The notes under the pieces are model-generated. The model had not been told where the DNA came from, searched no databases, and saw nothing but the letters and a program-made list of their open reading frames with translations. Both the position numbers and the translations under genes were made by a program. A stretch of 63,502 nucleotides of DNA from Flemingiibacterium sp045636265 (lineage in GTDB: Bacteria; Bacillota; Clostridia; Oscillospirales; CAG-272), in the NCBI GenBank assembly GCA_045636265.1, contig JAZTXD010000185.1, forward strand, positions 1-63,502, in the 5' to 3' direction. Of the stretch, positions 32,597 to 41,151 are shown one piece after another. Each line of letters opens with the position of its first letter. Position 1 is the stretch's first letter.

Positions 32597-33540
32597 CCTT
32601 CCTCTCTCGCCGCCGTGAGAAGCGCACATCCCGCCGCGTTATCGCTTGAAAACACGGGCAGCGCAAATCTCGCGTCAAATCCTTGTTTTGATATCATATC
32701 CTTGATTATTGAGTTGCTCATGACGCCACCTGCATAAAGCACGGGAATATTTCTGCCGTCAAGAGCGTTTTTCGTAAGCTCAATGAGTGTGCGCCCGATA
32801 AAGTCGAGCACAAACGCCGCGGTGTATTCGTTGGTCTTGCCCTCGCCCATAAGACGCGCGGCAATATTCTCAACGCCCGAGAGGTTACATTCGCATCCCT
32901 TTACGGAAAGCTTTGTGCGCGGCAGTTTTTCACTGTTGGCAAGCGCCAGCTCTTCGAGCCTCGGTCCGCACGGGAACTTAAGTCCCATTGAAACGCCCAC
33001 TCTGTCAATACACTGTCCTGCGTTTAAATCCGACGTTCCGCCGAGCTTTTCTATGTCGAAGCCGAAAATATTTGACGGCTTCACTAAAAGAAGCTCTGTT
33101 GTGCCGCCCGACACGTGAAAGGCTAAAAACTCACGCGTGAGCAGGTCATGCGCTCCGCTTGACCACACAGCCGCCATAACGTGTCCCGCCTGATGCGAGA
33201 ATTTATAAAGCGGCTTCTTCATAGCATTGGCAAGTGTTTCTGCCGCCGCAACTCCGGTTAAAAAGCACGGCATGTATGAGCCTTCCTCGTCCCTCGGCGT
33301 GGCAGACACGCCAACAGCCGCAAGCTCCTCCGGAACAATATCGCAGAGCGCCTCGGCTGTAACCTCGGGAAGATTTTTAACGTGCGCGAAAACCGCATCG
33401 CTCTGTCTGAGTCCGCGCTCCCCACCCTCAACAGCGAGAAGGCGCTTCACGTTTGAGTGAAAGCGGCACTCTTTTGCATCAAACAGTGCACATGAGGTTG
33501 TGTAGTTTGATGTGTCGATGCCGATGTAGAAGCGAGCCAT
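32575..33540 (-). CDS. TsaD-like paralogue (peptidase M22 / Kae1 family)
   Basis: 321 residues of the ASKHA fold. GIDTSNYTTSCALF at the N-terminus, SHQAGHVMAA (HxxxH metal motif) and HVSGGTTELLLV are visible. It differs from true TsaD (t6A synthesis), which has HMEGH and SGGHT-type motifs and is usually about 340 residues. Such second copies are common in Clostridia next to nusB/xseA, and their function is not established. It overlaps nusB by one base (TGATG) and xseA by about 22 bases. A true tsaD should lie elsewhere in the genome. Confidence 0.82.
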   Translation of the reverse strand: MARFYIGIDTSNYTTSCALFDAKECRFHSNVKRLLAVEGGERGLRQSDAVFAHVKNLPEVTAEALCDIVPEELAAVGVSATPRDEEGSYMPCFLTGVAAAETLANAMKKPLYKFSHQAGHVMAAVWSSGAHDLLTREFLAFHVSGGTTELLLVKPSNIFGFDIEKLGGTSDLNAGQCIDRVGVSMGLKFPCGPRLEELALANSEKLPRTKLSVKGCECNLSGVENIAARLMGEGKTNEYTAAFVLDFIGRTLIELTKNALDGRNIPVLYAGGVMSNSIIKDMISKQGFDARFALPVFSSDNAAGCALLTAAREEGWTFWTR

Positions 33541-33992
33541 CAGTCAGCGTCGCACTCGCGATCGGGAAGCTTATGCGAAATTGTATTAAGCACACCGTTG
33601 ATATATGTCGGTGCGTTGTCTTCGCCATACTTCTTGGCAAGCTCCACCGCCTCGTTAAGCGCAACGCGCTTGGGGACATCGTTCACAGCCATCATTTCGT
33701 ATATGCAAAGGCGCATCACGGAAAGTGTGACCTTTGCAAGACGTCCCACGCTCCAGCCCTCTGCGTGCTGTGAGATAAGCTCGTCAATTTCGGCGGCGCG
33801 ATCCTCTACGCCGAAAATTACACTTTGCACGTAGTCTATCTGATCGCCAAATTCGATCTCGGCATTTTCGAGCTCTGTTCTGTAGAACTCGTCCACCGCC
33901 TCATCGGGGTTAAATGTTTTTGCAAATAATAGTGCGAATGCATATTCGCGTGCTTCGCGGCGTGTGATGCAGGAGTTAGTCTTTTCTTCCAT
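33540..33992 (-). CDS. nusB: transcription antitermination factor NusB
   Basis: 150-residue all-helical RNA-binding protein acting with NusE in rRNA antitermination. TRREAREYAFALLFAKTF is the N-terminal signature, and VPKRVALNEAVELAKKYG and YINGVLNTI are the C-terminal ones. The ATG at 33992 (MEEKTNS) is chosen, with GAGGTC ahead of it; the frame is open 13 residues further, but without a ribosome site. It is the first gene of the long minus-strand operon. Confidence 0.94.
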   Translation of the reverse strand: MEEKTNSCITRREAREYAFALLFAKTFNPDEAVDEFYRTELENAEIEFGDQIDYVQSVIFGVEDRAAEIDELISQHAEGWSVGRLAKVTLSVMRLCIYEMMAVNDVPKRVALNEAVELAKKYGEDNAPTYINGVLNTISHKLPDRECDAD

Positions 33993-34053
33993 AAGCGACC
34001 TCGTTTCATTGTGTGTGAAAAGGTTATACACTAAAATAATATATATATAATAT

Positions 34054-34083
34054 ATTATACATTATACCTTACCCAAAAGTCAA
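34054..34083 (-). promoter_or_regulatory. sigma-A promoter of the nusB-whiA operon
   Basis: On the minus strand TTGACT, 18 bases, TATAAT, about 60 bases before nusB. A second TATAAT overlaps the spacer, and the region downstream is almost pure AT. Confidence 0.75.
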
Positions 34084-34226
34084 CAGTATACGTAAAATTA
34101 TACGCTCTATACGCACATTATTTTTCGCCTTTTTGGCACGAGTTTTGACGGCACGCAAAAAGTGGATATTTTTTGCCCAAATTGTTAGCAAACAATGACA
34201 CTTTTATAAACATTTCTCACTTACGG

Positions 34227-34255
34227 TTGAAAAATCGGGCAAATAGTGGTATGAT
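34227..34255 (+). promoter_or_regulatory. sigma-A promoter for the 34313-36338 genes
   Basis: TTGAAA, 17 bases, TATGAT, 57 bases before the first ATG. It lies back-to-back with the nusB operon promoter. Confidence 0.7.
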
Positions 34256-34312
34256 GTAAATATCGCAAATGTTTTGACCCCTATTATCTCGTTTTTGCAA
34301 AGGAAACATTAT

Positions 34313-34774
34313 ATGCTTTTTTTTAAAGAGTTCAAAAAAGTAATCTACAACGCATGCCTTTATTTCACGGCGGCGGAATTTTTCATACTCCTTGTGTCAA
34401 CGGCATTCCGCGAAATATCCCCCGAGCAGGGCGGCACCGTGGGCATGTTTTTAAGCCTTGGATCAAGCGCGCTGCTTCTTCTTGCCTGCCTTATTATGTC
34501 CGCGCTTAATCTCATCTGGAAGCTTAAATATAAAGCGGCGGTGAAAATACTCCTCCACTTTCTCGGCACACTCGTCGCCTACTCTTTTATATTCATAGTC
34601 ATCCCCGGAGCATACACAAATACGGCACAGATTTTTGCACGTCTGCTTGTGTTCGCCGCGATCTATCTCGCTATAGCTTTCATAGTACTTGTAATAACGA
34701 GCATCAAAAAGATCAGAAAATCGGAAAAGTCCGACTACAAGCCGCAGTTTGACAGCATTTCCAAATTCAAGTAA
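34313..34774 (+). CDS. unrecognised four-helix membrane protein (153 aa)
   Basis: No family is assigned. The 153 residues hold four hydrophobic helices (about 12-30, 45-68, 75-98, 108-132) and a basic tail with KKIRKSEKSDYK. The size and layout recall DUF3021-type proteins, but no signature can be claimed. The ATG at 34313 follows AAAGGAAAC; an in-frame TTG at 34274 lies between promoter and ribosome site and was rejected. The SGNH hydrolase gene begins 20 bases later, so the product may work in the same envelope process. Confidence 0.65.
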   Translation: MLFFKEFKKVIYNACLYFTAAEFFILLVSTAFREISPEQGGTVGMFLSLGSSALLLLACLIMSALNLIWKLKYKAAVKILLHFLGTLVAYSFIFIVIPGAYTNTAQIFARLLVFAAIYLAIAFIVLVITSIKKIRKSEKSDYKPQFDSISKFK

Positions 34775-34794
34775 TACCCGAAAGGATAAGCTGA

Positions 34795-35817
34795 ATGAAT
34801 AACAGTAACGAAGGTCTTATGTATAGAGCGCTGGCGTTTTGCATATTTGTAATTCTCGCCGTGCTGATAGTGCTGATCTCTGTGTCAACGGTAACATCCG
34901 TGCGCCATAGTTCGGACAGCTCGGACCCCATGTTCCTTCCGACAGATACAAAAACGTACGATGAAGCAGAGCCGCTTGATACAAGCGCACAAACCGCAAA
35001 CACCGAAAAAGCTCCCGACACAACAGAGCCTGACACAACATCAGATGACACAACATCAGATGACACAACATCACCTGTCACCACCAAGCCCGCGGACACA
35101 ACATCAGCTCCGGTAAACCCCGGCCCACCGGTCGATCCGCCGGCGGCAAATGTAACCAAAGAGCTTGAGGATTTCCTCAAAAAATATCCCGATGCGGTTT
35201 TGGGACTGACCGCGGATGCCGGACAGGCCTACATCGACAAAATGGTATTCCTCGGCGACTCAACCACCTATGGACTGCGAGCTTACAAAATGCTCTCGGG
35301 CGGTCGCGACACGCTTCAGGTATGGACACCGAAAAGCGGCACACTCACTCTGTCCCAGGCATCGTTCGCCACTATTGTTTACCCCGAAACAAATGAGGAA
35401 ATCACTATAAAAGAGGCTGTAAGCCGCAAAAAACCTGAATATCTTGTTATCACCCTCGGAGTCAACGGCGTATCATTCATGGGCGAGGATTTCTTCAAAG
35501 CGGAATATAAAAAATTGCTTGAATCCGTAATAGAAGCAAGCCCCGACACAAAGATAATCTGTCAGTCAATCTTCCCCGTTGCCAGAAGCTATGCCTACTT
35601 AAGTTCGATAAATAATGACAAAATAAGAAATGCAAACAAATGGATCGTACAGGTTGCAGACGAGGTCGGCGTTAAGTTTATCGATACCTATTCGGTTCTG
35701 TGCGATGCCGAGGGATGGCTGCCCGAAAGCTACCACAACGGTGACGGCATACACCTTCAGGCAGAGTCATTTGAGCTCGAGCTTAACAATCTTCGCACAC
35801 ACGCTTACACAGACTGA
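34795..35817 (+). CDS. membrane-anchored SGNH/GDSL hydrolase
   Basis: 340 residues: one N-terminal membrane helix (10-33), a Thr/Asp/Pro-rich linker (about 45-118) with tandem DTTSD repeats, and an extracellular SGNH domain. Block I is FLGDSTTYGL (Ser156), the oxyanion Asn is in LGVNG (222-226), and the catalytic Asp/His pair is in DGIH (317-320). Such enzymes hydrolyse or transfer acyl esters, often on cell-wall polymers. The downstream DUF4358 lipoprotein gene, 20 bases away, fits an envelope acylation cassette. The 15-base repeat in the linker DNA (35036-35080) could vary in copy number. Confidence 0.88.
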   Translation: MNNSNEGLMYRALAFCIFVILAVLIVLISVSTVTSVRHSSDSSDPMFLPTDTKTYDEAEPLDTSAQTANTEKAPDTTEPDTTSDDTTSDDTTSPVTTKPADTTSAPVNPGPPVDPPAANVTKELEDFLKKYPDAVLGLTADAGQAYIDKMVFLGDSTTYGLRAYKMLSGGRDTLQVWTPKSGTLTLSQASFATIVYPETNEEITIKEAVSRKKPEYLVITLGVNGVSFMGEDFFKAEYKKLLESVIEASPDTKIICQSIFPVARSYAYLSSINNDKIRNANKWIVQVADEVGVKFIDTYSVLCDAEGWLPESYHNGDGIHLQAESFELELNNLRTHAYTD

Positions 35818-35837
35818 TTTTGAAAGGAAAATTTATC

Positions 35838-36338
35838 ATGAAAGCACGTATTTTGGCATTTATTTTAGCAGTAATCGCACTCCTCCCCACAGCCGCACTC
35901 ACGTCCTGCGGCAGCTCCGCAAGCTATGCAAATGACGTATTGGTTGTGGACCTTTGCACCAAGGTTGACGCACTTCTCGCAAATCCCACCGAGTTCGCTC
36001 TGATGAGCGATGACTACATCAAGGGTATGATGTATGTTGACACCTCGAAGTTCGCCGAGCACGCCGTTAAGCTCCGTGCAAGCGGCGCAAATGTTGACGA
36101 ATACGGCATATTCAAGGCTCCCGACAATTCCGATCCCAACCTTATAAAAGAAACCGTTGAAGCATACCTCAAAATGCGAGTTGACACATGGATGCCCGAG
36201 TACATGCCCGAGGAATTCCCCAAGATGCAAAGCGCAAGCGTTAAGGTATTCGGTCAGTATGTAATCTACTGCATCCTTGATGAAGCAACCAAGGCCAATG
36301 TGTTCTCTGCAGTTGAAGAGGCTCTTGGCGCAAAGTAA
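35838..36338 (+). CDS. DUF4358 lipoprotein
   Basis: 166 residues. The signal peptide ends in the lipobox LTSC (Cys near 24), so the mature protein is lipid-anchored outside the membrane. The conserved body includes SDDYIKGMMYVDTSKF, DEYGIFKA and MPEEFPKMQSASVKVFGQYVIYCI, as in DUF4358 proteins of gut Clostridia. Their function is unknown, but they often neighbour SGNH-type and MBOAT acyltransferase genes. The ATG at 35838 has AAGGAA upstream. A strong terminator follows, ending the three-gene unit. Confidence 0.85.
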   Translation: MKARILAFILAVIALLPTAALTSCGSSASYANDVLVVDLCTKVDALLANPTEFALMSDDYIKGMMYVDTSKFAEHAVKLRASGANVDEYGIFKAPDNSDPNLIKETVEAYLKMRVDTWMPEYMPEEFPKMQSASVKVFGQYVIYCILDEATKANVFSAVEEALGAK

Positions 36339-36360
36339 TACACACTTAAAATAAAATACA

Positions 36361-36398
36361 AAATCCCCGAGTGTCACATGACATTTCGGGGATTTTTT
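36361..36398 (+). terminator. rho-independent terminator after the DUF4358 gene
   Basis: The arms TCCCCGA/TCGGGGA enclose an inner TGTCA/TGACA stem, followed by TTTTTTT. The flanking A-run makes it bidirectional. Confidence 0.9.
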
Positions 36399-36501
36399 TA
36401 CACCCGAAACCATAGTCTGTGGATGTGTTTCCATATTATTCATATTTCATAGATATTCTATGAATATGCATGACATTTTTATAACATATGCCGAAAAAAT
36501 A

Positions 36502-36530
36502 TTGATTTTTGCCCTCGCCTGTGTTATCAT
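36502..36530 (+). promoter_or_regulatory. sigma-A promoter of the SLH-protein gene
   Basis: TTGATT, 17 bases, TATCAT, 72 bases before the ATG. A GGAGG ribosome site is present downstream. Confidence 0.7.
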
Positions 36531-36601
36531 ATAGTCACACGGCGGGAGGGCATCAAACGTGCCTTTCCTCTGTGAAATATTTTAACGGAGGATATCCAAG
36601 A

Positions 36602-39376
36602 ATGAAAAATCTGAAAAGATTTATTTCCGGCGCGCTCGCTGCAGTTATGATAGCGGCGTCACTCATGACCGGAACCTTCGCAAAGTCGCACGACGACGTA
36701 AAGCCGTCCGACAGATATGCGGAGCAGATCGAGATTCTTTCCGATATTGGAGTAGTCAAGGGTACAAGCGAAAACACGTTTTCGCCTGATGAAAAGGTTA
36801 CCCGTGAACAGATGGCTCTTCTTCTGTTCAGACTTATGATCGGCAAGGACAGCGCGGGCACAACTAACACAACCGCGTTCACCGACCTCTACGACCACAC
36901 CTACAGCGGTGCCATTTCATGGGCAAACGCTTCGGGTTACATCATCGGTACATCCAAAACCACATTCGAGCCTACATCAGGCATCGTCCTGCAGGACGCA
37001 ATGACAATGCTTGTGCGTGCGCTCGGACACAGCACCCCCAGCATGAACAAGGGTTACCCCTGGACCTTCATCGACACAGCTGTAAAGCTCGGACTCGATG
37101 ACGGCATTGAGGACCTCTCCTACACCAAGGAGCTTACCCGTGCCGAGGTTGCGGCGCTTCTCTACAATGCGCTCACAGCAGAGTATCTCATTCCCCGCAC
37201 CGCTTCAAACGGTATGACCGTGTTTGAGTCTACCACTATTATTGAGCGCGTGTTCGGCTATGAGATCGACGAGAGCGTTATCGTAGCAACCAACAAGTTC
37301 GCACTTGAGGGCGTTGACACCGTAACCAAGACCGGTTTTGTAACCGTTCACACCGAGGACGGACTGATCACCGTAAGCTATGAGGAGCTTGGGCTCAAGG
37401 GCGCGGCAGAAGAGCATCTCGGCAGAAACTTCCGCCTTGTTTACAAGCGTGACGACAAGACAAAGCTTGTAAGCGTACTCGGCTGCACCGAGGTTGGCAA
37501 GGCAGCACCGGCCGAGGTCATCACCGTAGGTCAGAATAACGCTCACATCGAGATTGGCGGCGTTAAGTATCAGGTAGTTGAAACACTCTCCGATGCACTT
37601 TCCACCAATGCAAACGAGCTTCTGGTTTATGCGTACACAGCAAGCGGCACTCTTTCCAAGGTGACAAGCAACGCACGTCTTTCCGCGCTCCTTGGCGCAT
37701 TTGACGCAACCCTTATCTTCGATGACAAGGGCAGCACCGTTGCAGACAGACTTATCATAAAGCCGTTCTCCTTCGGCAAGTACACAGTTTCCGACGGCAA
37801 GGTAAATCTTGCGGGCAACATTAAGGACAGTGAGCTTACCACTGTAAATCCCCACGGCGCAAAGAGCGGCGACTATGTACTCTACTTCCATAACAGCGCA
37901 AATAAGACTCTTGAAATTGCAGCAGTACTTCCCACAGTCGCGGCCGGCAAGATCACCCGTCTTACCGCTACAACCGTTACTATCGGCGACGCGACATATG
38001 AGCTTGGCAACGAGAAGCTTGGCATCACCGCCCAGTCGCTCCACGACGTGCTCACGATCGGTGAAACCGTACACGCAGTAGTGTACGGAAATCAGCTCCT
38101 CGCCATAACCGAGGCTGAAGTTTCCGTAAGCGCTCCCTCGAAGTACCTTATCGCACAAAGCGAAACCACACCTATCTTCACCGGCGGTACCTTCGGATAT
38201 GTGTTTGAGGCGCTTATCGACGGCGTTAAATCCACTGTATTCACCGAAGAGCGCACCGTAGTCCCCGGTACCGTATACCGCTACACTGTAAGCGATGACG
38301 GCGCATACGTTCTCATCCCGAGAAAGCTCTCCGAGGGCGTGATCGTATCCGGCGACAACGAGTTCGTTCAGTCCGGCACCAAGACCGAGGAGATCGCATT
38401 CGCTATCGACTCCGCAAACGGCACAACCATTGAAAAGCTTATTGCTCACTACACTATCTCCGCAGGCAGCGCGGACAGTATGACCTCCACCGGCAACGAC
38501 GAATCGCAGATTAAGTTTACCACCGATGCAAACACCGTAATCGTTGTTATCACCGACGGTACTGTGAAGCTCCACAAGGGCGTTTGCAAGTCCGAGTTCA
38601 CAGTAAATGACGGCGCATCTGTTACTGCAATCTTCGATGACGAGAGCGGCTCTGTTGAAACACTTCGCTTCATGTTCATCTCCGACGGCGAGATCGGCGG
38701 CGAGATTACTACCGAAACAAGCGTTAAGATCCTCTCCTTAAACGGCGTTGAGTATGTAAACGGCAGCGTATACGCTATCTACAGCGTGCTTGACCTCTCA
38801 ACCGGCAAGATCGGAGAAATGTACTCCAAGTCCAACGCGCTCACCATTGGCGCTAACTATCTGACAGACGCAGAGGGACTTGTTTCAACAGCTCCCGCGC
38901 TTGTTCCCTCCGGCATCGTAACCGGATTCACCGGCTCCACCGTAACTGTTGGTGATACCACATACACTATCGGTACCGATGCTAAGTTCATGCGTCTTTC
39001 TGCCGACAAGAAGATCACCGACATCACACTCTTCGAAGCATTCATGGGCAAGGCAGAGTTCATTCTGAAGGACGGCAAGATAAGCTCGCTTATCATAGTT
39101 GACAGCGCAAAGTTTGAGGCATCTCACAGCACAGGTGTTATCACCGTTAGCGCACTTGATGACCTCGGTTCCACCGACACCTTCACAGTAGTATCCCTCA
39201 CCAAGACCGGGGACACCGACACCGCTGTTGACATAAGCGGCGCAACCTCTGCGCTCGTTGACGGCGACGGCTTCGCGTTCACAGTAACCCCCGAGAGCGC
39301 ACTTGAAGCCGGAAGCTACAAGATAGCGTTCACCGTTGAGGGCGCAGCTTTTGAGGCAGACTTCACAGTAGCATAA
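36602..39376 (+). CDS. large surface protein with N-terminal SLH domains
   Basis: 924 residues. A signal peptide (1-27, ending TGTFA) is followed by three S-layer-homology motifs (about 33-80, 90-145, 150-205; e.g. SENTFSPDEKVTREQMA, YIIGTSKTTFEP, LTRAEVAALLYN). These bind pyruvylated secondary wall polymer. The remaining 700 residues are Thr/Val/Gly-rich beta structure with repeated turns such as TVTIGD and VTVGDTTY, and no enzyme motif is seen. The C-terminal 80 residues look like an Ig-type beta-sandwich. It is most likely a structural S-layer-like or adhesive protein. The codon choice is markedly uniform (GGC, ACC, AAG), hinting at high expression. It stands alone between promoter and terminator. 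Confidence 0.85.
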   Translation: MKNLKRFISGALAAVMIAASLMTGTFAKSHDDVKPSDRYAEQIEILSDIGVVKGTSENTFSPDEKVTREQMALLLFRLMIGKDSAGTTNTTAFTDLYDHTYSGAISWANASGYIIGTSKTTFEPTSGIVLQDAMTMLVRALGHSTPSMNKGYPWTFIDTAVKLGLDDGIEDLSYTKELTRAEVAALLYNALTAEYLIPRTASNGMTVFESTTIIERVFGYEIDESVIVATNKFALEGVDTVTKTGFVTVHTEDGLITVSYEELGLKGAAEEHLGRNFRLVYKRDDKTKLVSVLGCTEVGKAAPAEVITVGQNNAHIEIGGVKYQVVETLSDALSTNANELLVYAYTASGTLSKVTSNARLSALLGAFDATLIFDDKGSTVADRLIIKPFSFGKYTVSDGKVNLAGNIKDSELTTVNPHGAKSGDYVLYFHNSANKTLEIAAVLPTVAAGKITRLTATTVTIGDATYELGNEKLGITAQSLHDVLTIGETVHAVVYGNQLLAITEAEVSVSAPSKYLIAQSETTPIFTGGTFGYVFEALIDGVKSTVFTEERTVVPGTVYRYTVSDDGAYVLIPRKLSEGVIVSGDNEFVQSGTKTEEIAFAIDSANGTTIEKLIAHYTISAGSADSMTSTGNDESQIKFTTDANTVIVVITDGTVKLHKGVCKSEFTVNDGASVTAIFDDESGSVETLRFMFISDGEIGGEITTETSVKILSLNGVEYVNGSVYAIYSVLDLSTGKIGEMYSKSNALTIGANYLTDAEGLVSTAPALVPSGIVTGFTGSTVTVGDTTYTIGTDAKFMRLSADKKITDITLFEAFMGKAEFILKDGKISSLIIVDSAKFEASHSTGVITVSALDDLGSTDTFTVVSLTKTGDTDTAVDISGATSALVDGDGFAFTVTPESALEAGSYKIAFTVEGAAFEADFTVA

Positions 39377-39392
39377 TAGCATAAGTACGAAG

Positions 39393-39424
39393 CAGGTACA
39401 GCTCTCGCTGTACCTGTTCTTTTT
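39393..39424 (+). terminator. rho-independent terminator after the SLH gene
   Basis: A perfect 10-bp stem CAGGTACAGC/GCTGTACCTG with loop TCTC, followed by TTCTTTTT. Confidence 0.9.
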
Positions 39425-39430
39425 CAGGGA

Positions 39431-39459
39431 TTGACATATGCAGTCGGGTATGGTATAAT
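39431..39459 (+). promoter_or_regulatory. consensus extended -10 promoter of the YbjQ-type gene
   Basis: TTGACA, 17 bases ending TGG, then TATAAT: perfect in both hexamers. It starts only 7 bases after the upstream terminator's T-run. Confidence 0.9.
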
Positions 39460-39494
39460 TATTGTGTACCAAATAACTACGAAGGAGAACTCTT

Positions 39495-39809
39495 ATGATT
39501 TTAGTAACCACAGACTACATCCCAGGAAAAGAGCTTGAAATGCTCGGCATCGTAAAAGGAAGCACCATACAGAGCAAGCACATAGGAAGTGATATTTCCC
39601 AAAGCTTCAAAACCATCGTCGGCGGCGAGCTGAAATCATACACGGATATGATGAACAAAGCACGCTCTCTGGCCACAGAGCGTATGTGTGCAGAGGCGCA
39701 GGCAATTGGAGCCGATGCAGTTGTAAACGTCCGTTACGTTTCTGCGGCTGTAATGCAGGGTGCGGCGGAAATAATGGCATACGGCACAGCGGTAAAATTC
39801 ACAAACTGA
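39495..39809 (+). CDS. YbjQ/UPF0145 family protein
   Basis: 104 residues, the full length of this family of small pentamer-forming proteins once called putative heavy-metal-binding. VTTDYIPGKELEMLGIVKGSTI and the C-terminal AEAQAIGADAVVNVRY with MAYGTAV are typical. The biological role is unknown. It has its own near-perfect promoter and a GGAG ribosome site, suggesting strong steady expression. Confidence 0.9.
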   Translation: MILVTTDYIPGKELEMLGIVKGSTIQSKHIGSDISQSFKTIVGGELKSYTDMMNKARSLATERMCAEAQAIGADAVVNVRYVSAAVMQGAAEIMAYGTAVKFTN

Positions 39810-39816
39810 TAAAAAC

Positions 39817-39850
39817 AAATCAGCCCCGGTAAGTCCGAGGCTGATTTTTA
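39817..39850. terminator. bidirectional terminator between convergent genes
   Basis: AAATCAGCC.CGG pairs with CCG.GGCTGATTT around TAAGT. T-runs on both strands serve the YbjQ-type gene (+) and glycerate kinase (-). Confidence 0.9.
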
Positions 39851-39852
39851 TT

Positions 39853-40992
39853 TTACATCTTCGCGCCAAGCTTAAGTGTTCTGAGTACTGTGTCAACGGT
39901 GAGCGCAAGGTCGCTCTCACTGCGTGTCTTCGCTTTGGAAAACTCAACCGCAACACGGTTTATGCTGTATATCGCGCTGACACCCATGTCATACGCACTG
40001 TCCATATTGTCGCCGATATCACCCACAACTGCAATCACGGGTACAGGCAACGCCTTGGCTCTCTGCGCGATTCCTATAACCACCTTGCCGCGAAGGCTCT
40101 GGCTGTCTATCTTTCCCTCTCCGGTGAATATAACGTCCGCGTCTGCGGCTATATCCTCGAATCCGACAGTGTCAAGCACCGTGTCAATTCCCGATTTGAG
40201 CTTCGCGCCGAAGAACGCAACCATTCCGGCGCCCATTCCGCCAGCCGCGCCCGCTCCGGGAAGTGTGGCTACGTCAAGTCCAAGCTCGCGCTTGACAGCT
40301 TCAGAGCATGCGCGAAGATTTTGGTCGAGCAGCTCCACAGTTGCAGGATCCGCACCTTTCTGCGGCGAGAAAACGTACGCCGCACCGGTCTTGCCGTACA
40401 GCGGATTGTCAATGTCGCACATAGCGGTTATTTCAACGCCTGCAAGCAATTTTGAAACAGCACTAACGTCTATCTTTGCAATCTTCTCAAGTGTTGCGCC
40501 CGTGGGAACAAAGCTGTTGCCCTCAGCATCATAAAACACCGCACCGGCTCCTGCCGCCGCTCCGACACCCATATCGTTTGTACAGCTTCCGCCAAGTCCC
40601 ACGATGATCTTCCTGCATCCGCGTGACACCGCATCGGCAATAAGCTGACCGACGCCATATGTAGTTGTACGGCGCGGGTCCTCTCGTCCCAGAACCATAG
40701 GAAGTGAAGCGGTCGCCGCCATTTCAATTATCGCGGTAGTGCCGTTTTCAACGATAGCGTAAAAGCCCTCGATATCCTCCATAAACGGACCCTTTACGGT
40801 AAGCGTTACCCTCTCACCGCCCATAGCCTCGAGAAAGCAATCGACAGTTCCCTCACCGCCGTCTGCAACGGGTATGCTTTTCACTTCACAGTCCGGGAAA
40901 TGCTTTGCTATTTCACCTTTCATTATGGAACATATCTTGGATGAGCTCATAGTACCCTTGAATGAGTCGGGCATAAGTATTGCTTTTTTCAT
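39853..40992 (-). CDS. glxK: glycerate kinase (GlxK/GarK family)
   Basis: 379 residues, the normal length for the glycerate kinase type I fold. PDSFKGTMSS at the N-terminus, PVADGGEGTVD, GLGGSCTNDMGVGAAAG and TGEGKIDSQSLRGK are the conserved active-site blocks. It phosphorylates D-glycerate (usually to 2-phosphoglycerate), feeding lower glycolysis. Alone behind its own promoter, it may handle glycerate from sugar-acid breakdown, in line with the uronate genes further right, but that link is inference. Confidence 0.93.
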   Translation of the reverse strand: MKKAILMPDSFKGTMSSSKICSIMKGEIAKHFPDCEVKSIPVADGGEGTVDCFLEAMGGERVTLTVKGPFMEDIEGFYAIVENGTTAIIEMAATASLPMVLGREDPRRTTTYGVGQLIADAVSRGCRKIIVGLGGSCTNDMGVGAAAGAGAVFYDAEGNSFVPTGATLEKIAKIDVSAVSKLLAGVEITAMCDIDNPLYGKTGAAYVFSPQKGADPATVELLDQNLRACSEAVKRELGLDVATLPGAGAAGGMGAGMVAFFGAKLKSGIDTVLDTVGFEDIAADADVIFTGEGKIDSQSLRGKVVIGIAQRAKALPVPVIAVVGDIGDNMDSAYDMGVSAIYSINRVAVEFSKAKTRSESDLALTVDTVLRTLKLGAKM

Positions 40993-41050
40993 TTTATCAA
41001 CCGTGTCTTTGAAAACAAAGACTCCCTCTTAAAAATATAATGTTATGCTC

Positions 41051-41079
41051 ATTATACCACATCCGTGGCTCAATTGCAA
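41051..41079 (-). promoter_or_regulatory. sigma-A promoter of the glycerate kinase gene
   Basis: On the minus strand TTGCAA, 17 bases, TATAAT, about 60 bases before the ATG. Confidence 0.7.
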
Positions 41080-41090
41080 TAGCAACACAA

Positions 41091-41118
41091 AAAAAACGCA
41101 GGCGAACCTGCGTTTTTT
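41091..41118. terminator. bidirectional terminator downstream of the LRR-dockerin gene
   Basis: A perfect 12-bp stem AAAAAACGCAGG/CCTGCGTTTTTT with loop CGAA, placed 34 bases after the LRR-dockerin stop. Confidence 0.9.
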
Positions 41119-41151
41119 GTATCTTAACCTTATAGTTTTAAATGCGGTAGC

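Noticed and set aside
35036..35080. 15-base tandem repeat as a possible direct-repeat array
   Set aside because: It encodes the DTTSD linker of the SGNH hydrolase and is simple coding repetition.
37205..38575. 456-codon minus-strand frame opposite the SLH gene
   Set aside because: It is antisense to a well-supported gene, lacks a ribosome site and shows no domain. Its Cys/Gly-rich content mirrors the sense codons.
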